Source of the DNA: RGIG4608 sp964534905
Lineage (GTDB): Bacteria; Bacillota; Clostridia; Oscillospirales; CAG-272
Reading direction: 5' to 3'
Assembly: GCA_964534905.1 (NCBI GenBank)
Contig: CAZHPZ010000008.1
Span: forward strand, 1 to 36,035
DNA length: 36,035 nucleotides
Shown here: positions 31,660 to 36,035 of the stretch, piece after piece
How positions within the stretch are numbered: position 1 is the first letter of the stretch
How the letters are laid out: each line of letters starts with the position of its first letter
Notes under the pieces: generated by a model
Databases searched by the model: none
What the model was told of the DNA's origin: nothing
What the model saw: the letters and a program-made list of their open reading frames with translations, nothing else
Made by a program: the position numbers and the translations under genes

Positions 31660-33786
31660 TTATTTGTTTGAATCAAAATTCAATGTGTTAAAGATCTTTC
31701 CGTCCTCGGTTATGACGGAGAGAACGCAGCCTGCGTAGTAATTCTTGCCGTTCCAGTTGCAGGGAACTATCTCAACGGTTATCTCCTGACCGGCATATGC
31801 CTTGAGCCACGTGTACTGATTTGCGCTTGAAGAATAGAGCGTTATATCGTTTGTTCCGTCAGTGAGGAATATGTTGGAGTAGTACGCCGTTTCAACAAGT
31901 TTAACCGTAGCCTTGAATACATAGGCGGTTGTGGAGTGATCCTCCGCCGCACTCAGTCCCTTGAAATCGGCTAATGTTTTGTCGGTGATAAATGTATTTG
32001 TTGAATATTCGTGATTGCCGTATCCGTTAACAAGTATCTCGGCGCCTGTGATACACGTTACGCCGTGAGCACTCTTAACCTCTTCTTTGCTACTGTTAAA
32101 CTGATCTCTCTTACCTGTAAGAATGACCTCGTTTCCGATTGCAAGATCCGCAAATGCTTCGCTGTTGTTTACAAGGATTGCGATAACACCTGTTTCGTCA
32201 ATGAGGTAGAAGCCGACCTTGTTTACAAGAGAGGGGCCTACGATTCCCTTGACTGTTACGGTGTCGTTAACGTTTGCCTCTATGGCAGTCTTTATGTTTG
32301 TGTAGTCGTAATTGTCGGGGAGAGCGACCGTGATCTTAACGTCTGCGGAATATGTTTTGTCTCCGTAAGAACCGGTTATTGTAACTGTTGCCGTACCTAC
32401 CGCGCCGCAGTTGAGATATGTCTTTCCGTCCTTTTCCGTGAAATAAACTACGCTTTCGTCTGATGACTTATAGGAAAGTGTTGCTCCCTCAAATCCGAGA
32501 AGATCGCTTGAAATGCTTGTTTGGAGCTCGACATTGGGGTTTCCTGTGTATTTTGCGAGGAATTGATCCACACCGTAGTATTCGACTACGTGCTTTGCGG
32601 TGTCGGCAAGGTCAAACGTAAATCCCTCGTCGATAACCTGAATCGGTATAAATCTGAAATAAGCGGACGCGTCGGTCGATTTTGCATTTATGGGGGAGAG
32701 GTAGACTGTGCAGATCTTGCCGTCGAACTCATCGAGCCATGCGAAGTCGGAGCCGTTGCACTGCGTGTATGTATATGTTCCGGTCGTGCCGTCGAGATCG
32801 TAGAAATAGTAGTTTGTAAATCCGTTTCCGGGGACCTTCTTGACAAGCGCTGTTACCTTATATATGCTTGTTGTGATGTTTTCGGTCACGGGAGTATCGA
32901 CGATCTTCTTTACCGTGCTTGTTTTAATCCATGATTTATTAAAATCGCTTGTTTCGGCTTTGTTTTTGAGAAGAGTTGCATTTTCAATCTGACAGCAGCC
33001 CTTGTAGCCGTGTTTTTCCGCACTTGCGATTTCCTTGTCGAGGATCCAATATGTTTTTGAACCGATGAGGGCTACATTGCTTCCGACGCTGACTCTCTGC
33101 GCAATATCTGCGTCGTAAACATATATCGAGCCGGTTGCGTCTACAAGATAGAATCCGCTCGGCTTCATTCCGTTGGCGTATGTTATTCTTGCAACGATAC
33201 CCTCAAGCTCAACCTTGGTGCCTTCATCGGCGTCTCTTGCAGAGTCGATGCTCATAGTCGTGTATTCAGAGGTGTCAATATCATCTGTCTTTTGCTTTTT
33301 GAAATCGATAAGACGTGCATTTTTGATTTCTTTCGTTCCGTTATAGTTTTGAAGTATGCAGTAGAGAAGAACCTCGTCGTCCTTGTAAGGCTTGTCTTCC
33401 ATATCGGCATATCCTATCGAGCCGTCGGCACTGTATGTTCCGTAAACGGATATGCTTCCGGTCTCGTCCTCTATTGTCATGGCACCGTATGCAGCGTTGG
33501 TGACGGATGTTATTTTACCGCGGATGTAGTATCTTTCCGTTGTAACGTTTCCGCTTTCGCCGCAAAGCTCAAGTGCCTCGGCTATCGTGATTATGTTGTA
33601 TTTTGCTGCCCAGTCGTCGGGATCGGGCTTACTTGTATCATCGGGCTTAGTTGTTGTGCTCGGAGTCGTGGTTGTTGTCGAGCCGTTTACTATCTGTCCG
33701 ATAATGTTTTGAATGTCGCAGCTTGCAAGCGTCATTGTGATCATAATGAGTGCGAGTGCGAGAGATATTAATCTCCGGTGTTTCAT
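31660..33786 (-). CDS. OB-fold repeat lipoprotein
   Basis: A 708-residue exported lipoprotein (lipobox LASC, Cys23) starting CDIQNIIG, followed by a Thr-rich linker. At least four OB-fold-like modules follow, each with a GKIT or GIV strand, a central YxxxIxDxTGxIxVY strand pair and a closing strand. Examples are near residues 85-165, 188-275, 505-575 and 605-690. A bacterial Ig-like domain is at about 440-505. OB folds of this kind occur beside nuclease domains in secreted enzymes such as Bacillus YhcR and bind nucleic acid or sugars. No catalytic motif is seen. The divergent operon 180 bases away ends in a nuclease lipoprotein with the same N-terminal signature, so the two probably work on the same extracellular substrate. 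The start has AAAGGAG. Confidence 0.82.
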   Translation of the reverse strand: MKHRRLISLALALIMITMTLASCDIQNIIGQIVNGSTTTTTPSTTTKPDDTSKPDPDDWAAKYNIITIAEALELCGESGNVTTERYYIRGKITSVTNAAYGAMTIEDETGSISVYGTYSADGSIGYADMEDKPYKDDEVLLYCILQNYNGTKEIKNARLIDFKKQKTDDIDTSEYTTMSIDSARDADEGTKVELEGIVARITYANGMKPSGFYLVDATGSIYVYDADIAQRVSVGSNVALIGSKTYWILDKEIASAEKHGYKGCCQIENATLLKNKAETSDFNKSWIKTSTVKKIVDTPVTENITTSIYKVTALVKKVPGNGFTNYYFYDLDGTTGTYTYTQCNGSDFAWLDEFDGKICTVYLSPINAKSTDASAYFRFIPIQVIDEGFTFDLADTAKHVVEYYGVDQFLAKYTGNPNVELQTSISSDLLGFEGATLSYKSSDESVVYFTEKDGKTYLNCGAVGTATVTITGSYGDKTYSADVKITVALPDNYDYTNIKTAIEANVNDTVTVKGIVGPSLVNKVGFYLIDETGVIAILVNNSEAFADLAIGNEVILTGKRDQFNSSKEEVKSAHGVTCITGAEILVNGYGNHEYSTNTFITDKTLADFKGLSAAEDHSTTAYVFKATVKLVETAYYSNIFLTDGTNDITLYSSSANQYTWLKAYAGQEITVEIVPCNWNGKNYYAGCVLSVITEDGKIFNTLNFDSNK

Positions 33787-33830
33787 AGCTTTTCTCCTTT
33801 TAGGTTGAATTTGGTTTACACCCTAACTAC

Positions 33831-33859
33831 ATTATAGCCTCGGACATAAAAATAGTCAA
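33831..33859 (-). promoter_or_regulatory. Sigma-A promoter of the OB-fold lipoprotein gene
   Basis: Minus-strand TTGACT (33854-33859) and TATAAT (33831-33836), spacing 17. The leader is about 40 bases. Confidence 0.88.
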
Positions 33860-33918
33860 CAGATTTGGAAAGATTTCAATATTTTTGTGCATTTTGCCAT
33901 TCATGCTGAAAAATGCAC

Positions 33919-33947
33919 TTGAAAAATGAAGAAAAATGAGTTATAAT
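33919..33947 (+). promoter_or_regulatory. Promoter of the small protein-nuclease operon
   Basis: TTGAAA (33919-33924), 17-base spacer, TATAAT (33942-33947), followed by GGAG and the start at 33968. It is divergent from the promoter at 33831-33859, about 60 bases apart, so a single regulator could control both. Confidence 0.82.
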
Positions 33948-33967
33948 TAACTGAATGGAGTGATTTT

Positions 33968-34387
33968 ATGAAAAATGCAGTGCTCGTGCTTATCACGGAT
34001 GCACGCGGCGGAATGAGATTTAATAACCGCCGTCAAATGAAGGATCCTGTCCTTATAGAGCAAATAGCTTTGAAATACGGAGAGGGCGGAATATTTGTCG
34101 CACCTATGTCGGCAAAGCTTTTTGAAAGAATGGACGGAGTGACGGTGTGCGATGATCCGCTGACGGAGTGCGCCGACGGATCTATGTGCTTTGTCGAAAG
34201 CTCTACTTGCCTTTCGGGTATTGAAAACATTGCACGAGTGGTTATATATTCCTGGGGAACCTCATATCCCGCAGATGAGTATTTTATGTTGGATATGTAC
34301 AAGCTCGGATTTAAGCGGATATCAAGTGAAAAGCTCAAAACGCCATCTCACGATCGCATAACTTGTGATGCGTATGTGCATACATAA
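33968..34387 (+). CDS. Conserved small protein of unknown function
   Basis: A 139-residue soluble protein: VLVLITDARGGMRFNNRRQMKD at the start, a central PMSAKLFERMDGVTVCDDPL, then IARVVIYSWGTSYPADEYF and a C-terminal SHDRITCDAYV. I know this pattern (start -GGMxFNNRRQ-, middle RxYPAD) from short Firmicutes proteins that are often labelled ribonuclease Z in databases without support. No metal-binding HxHxDH motif is present, so that label would be wrong. No signal peptide, so it is cytoplasmic. It is followed 35 bases later by the nuclease gene without a promoter between, so the two are probably one operon. Confidence 0.78.
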   Translation: MKNAVLVLITDARGGMRFNNRRQMKDPVLIEQIALKYGEGGIFVAPMSAKLFERMDGVTVCDDPLTECADGSMCFVESSTCLSGIENIARVVIYSWGTSYPADEYFMLDMYKLGFKRISSEKLKTPSHDRITCDAYVHT

Positions 34388-34422
34388 AAGGTTAAATATT
34401 TGTTTTACATAAAGGAGAAGCT

Positions 34423-35853
34423 ATGAAAAGCATGTTCAAAACATTTTCCAAAATTCTTTTGGTGATTTTGGCATTTGCACTTGTCCTCAGTTCCTGTGAT
34501 ATCTCCGCTATAATAGGAGGAGAGGGAACGACGACAACGACGACGGAGAACCAAACGACAACGGCGCCGAATACCACAACGTCCACTACGACTACGTCCA
34601 AGGGCGATGACGGAGATGATCCGTCGCAGGACGGATTTGATCTTTCGACCGTCCCGGAATATTCCAAACAGACGGCTCCGGACGGATACGTTGTTATCAA
34701 TAACAATGTTCCTTTCTTCAAGCCCTCGGAGATAACAAGCGAGAGCTATGAATATTACGGTGATCTTGACTCACTCGGAAGATGCACGGTTGCATCTGCG
34801 TGCCTCGGCAAGGAGCTTTTGCCTGATGGCGAGCGCGGAAGCATCACATCCGTAACGCCGAGCGGTTGGCATAGCGTTACATATCCCGAAACGGGCTCGC
34901 AGTCGCTCTATAATCGCGCACACCTTATTGCGTGGTCGCTTACGGGTGAGGACGCAAACGAGAAAAATCTGATCACGGGAACGACATATATGAATCAGCA
35001 TACTATGCAGCTTTTCGAAAATCAGCTTTTGGACTATATAAAAGGTAACGATGTGCACGTTATGTACCGTGCCACACCGATTTTTAAGGGTAATAATCTT
35101 GTTGCATCCGGAGTTTTGCTTGAGGCAATGAGCGTTGAGGATGGCGGCGAGGATATTATGTTCTGCGTTTACGTTTACAACGTTCAGGAAGGCATTATAA
35201 TAGATTATGCAACCGGCGAGAGCGAGCGCGAGAATAAAGATACCTTAAATACAGATGCGAATTTCGACGGAACACTTTACGATCTCTCGGATTTCAAGAG
35301 TGAGATGAGCAGCAATACGTTCCGTACAATTGAAGCAGGTGGCTGGACGATAAAATCCGGACATCTTTCTCCGTCCGAGTGCCTCGGAAAGGACGTTCCA
35401 CAGGTCACACTCAACGGTACATTGAAGCAGGGAGTCAGAGGGTCTATTCAATCTGCTGTGATATCCGACGGAATCAGCGAGATCTATTTCAATCTTGCTC
35501 TGTGCAATTCCGAATCAAGCGTTGCTTTTAGGGTAAGCGTGCTCGACAAGGACGGAAATGTTGTGGTGTCAAAGCTGATTTCGAGTGCAGATGCATCATC
35601 ATGGGCTGATGATGCTTGGCAGTATTCGAACAAGTCGGATAAGATTGATGTCAGATGCCTTTTTAAGGCGTCTGCGGGAAATACGACCTATACAGCCGAC
35701 GATTCGATCTATACATTCCATTGGAAGCTTTCGGAAAAGCTTGACGGAGAATATAGCATACTTATTGAAAATGCTTCAACATCAACTACTGCATTAAAGA
35801 ACGGAAATCGTTTTACTCTTTGGAATATCGGTTGGAAAGAATATAACGGATAA
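34423..35853 (+). CDS. DNA/RNA non-specific endonuclease lipoprotein (EndA/Spd-like)
   Basis: A 476-residue exported lipoprotein (lipobox LSSC, Cys25; next residues DISAIIGG), then a Thr-only linker (about 35-64). The nuclease domain (about 80-270) has the beta-beta-alpha-metal motif YNRAHLIAWSL with general base His167. It is followed by ANEKNLITGTTYMNQ with Asn191, 24 residues on, as the probable Mg2+ ligand. This is the streptococcal nuclease form (NRxHLI), not the DRGH form. The C-terminal part (about 300-476) is a beta-rich module of the type also seen in the pectin methylesterase. It probably degrades extracellular DNA for nutrition or biofilm turnover. The start has AAAGGAG. Readthrough from the gene before is likely. 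Confidence 0.88.
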   Translation: MKSMFKTFSKILLVILAFALVLSSCDISAIIGGEGTTTTTTENQTTTAPNTTTSTTTTSKGDDGDDPSQDGFDLSTVPEYSKQTAPDGYVVINNNVPFFKPSEITSESYEYYGDLDSLGRCTVASACLGKELLPDGERGSITSVTPSGWHSVTYPETGSQSLYNRAHLIAWSLTGEDANEKNLITGTTYMNQHTMQLFENQLLDYIKGNDVHVMYRATPIFKGNNLVASGVLLEAMSVEDGGEDIMFCVYVYNVQEGIIIDYATGESERENKDTLNTDANFDGTLYDLSDFKSEMSSNTFRTIEAGGWTIKSGHLSPSECLGKDVPQVTLNGTLKQGVRGSIQSAVISDGISEIYFNLALCNSESSVAFRVSVLDKDGNVVVSKLISSADASSWADDAWQYSNKSDKIDVRCLFKASAGNTTYTADDSIYTFHWKLSEKLDGEYSILIENASTSTTALKNGNRFTLWNIGWKEYNG

Positions 35854-35875
35854 ATAAACAAGGTTACATTATAAT

Positions 35876-35924
35876 ATAGCGGGCAGCATTCCGGGATTCG
35901 GTTTTGACTGCCCGCTATGATTTT
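35876..35924 (+). terminator. Intrinsic terminator of the nuclease operon
   Basis: Eleven-base stem ATAGCGGGCAG / CTGCCCGCTAT (35876-35886, 35908-35918), then GATTTTAAAA. Confidence 0.88.
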
Positions 35925-35954
35925 AAAAAAATAAAAGAAATTTTGAAAAAGTAC

Positions 35955-35983
35955 TTGACAAATCGATTGAAAAGGGATAAAAT
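35955..35983 (+). promoter_or_regulatory. Strong promoter at the right edge
   Basis: TTGACA (35955-35960), 17-base spacer, TAAAAT (35978-35983). The last 50 bases hold GGAGGG (35999-36004) and a TTG (36008) followed by an open frame to the edge, but also a possible stem GCTCTT/AAGAG. Whether this is a short-leader gene or the start of a structured RNA cannot be decided here. Confidence 0.82.
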
Positions 35984-36035
35984 AACAAAGTCGCGAACGG
36001 AGGGCTCTTGAAAAAAGGAAGAGAACCGAGCGAAG

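Noticed and set aside
33968..34387. Ribonuclease Z annotation for the 139-residue protein
   Set aside because: No HxHxDH metal motif and far too short for a metallo-beta-lactamase fold.

Overview
The window looks like a chromosomal segment of an anaerobic, gut-type Firmicute of class Clostridia, probably an uncultured relative of the Oscillospirales/Christensenellales. The basis is GGAGG-type ribosome binding sites, textbook TTGACA-17-TATAAT promoters, clean intrinsic terminators, an iron-type alcohol dehydrogenase, an MntP exporter under a yybP-ykoY element, SipW-type signal peptidases and interspersed GC-rich repeats of a kind common in gut Clostridia. The genus is not determinable by reading alone.

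Layout. (1) 1-5.8 kb: a truncated Fe-alcohol dehydrogenase and uridine kinase on the minus strand, then a secreted pectin-methylesterase lipoprotein, a 24-residue membrane micropeptide and an SPFH/band-7 protein on the plus strand. (2) 5.9-8.9 kb: a four-gene operon joined by ATGA stop/start overlaps: OmpR-type regulator, histidine kinase and two membrane proteins of unknown role. A HAD hydrolase follows. (3) 9.8-15.7 kb: two repeat-rich, gene-free stretches bracket an operon with a strong promoter, a long leader that folds by eye into a multi-helix structure, a 1019-residue protein with a type IV prepilin N-terminus, and a membrane-anchored Ig-like protein. (4) 15.7-25.3 kb: one long operon of seven genes with two SipW-type signal peptidases, two TasA/camelysin-like secreted proteins, a membrane TasA-like protein whose cytoplasmic tail resembles the C-terminal domain of ribosomal protein uL15, a 1630-residue MucBP/InlB-repeat adhesin with no wall anchor, and a further small TasA-like protein. 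This is the most distinctive system in the window. (5) 25.3-27.2 kb: tRNA-Ser(GCT) on the minus strand beside a duplicated 3' tRNA fragment, a small lipoprotein, a GtrA-like protein and a small membrane protein. (6) 27.2-30.8 kb: an AT-rich island with a lipoprotein and a secreted HEXXH metallopeptidase, lying between two copies of a 17-bp sequence. (7) 30.8-36 kb: Mn riboswitch and mntP, a minus-strand OB-fold lipoprotein, and a plus-strand pair encoding a small conserved protein and an EndA/Spd-like nuclease lipoprotein. A strong promoter at the right edge fires out of the window.

Taken together this is largely a cell-surface region. Three lipoproteins (pectin methylesterase, OB-fold protein, nuclease) share the same start, Cys-Asp-Ile followed closely by an Ile-Ile pair and then a Thr-rich linker, and act on polymers outside the cell. 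The prepilin operon and the SipW/TasA operon look like fibre or adhesin systems. No type IV pilus motor, prepilin peptidase, sortase, transposase, integrase or CRISPR array is visible. All family assignments are from motif reading without database search.
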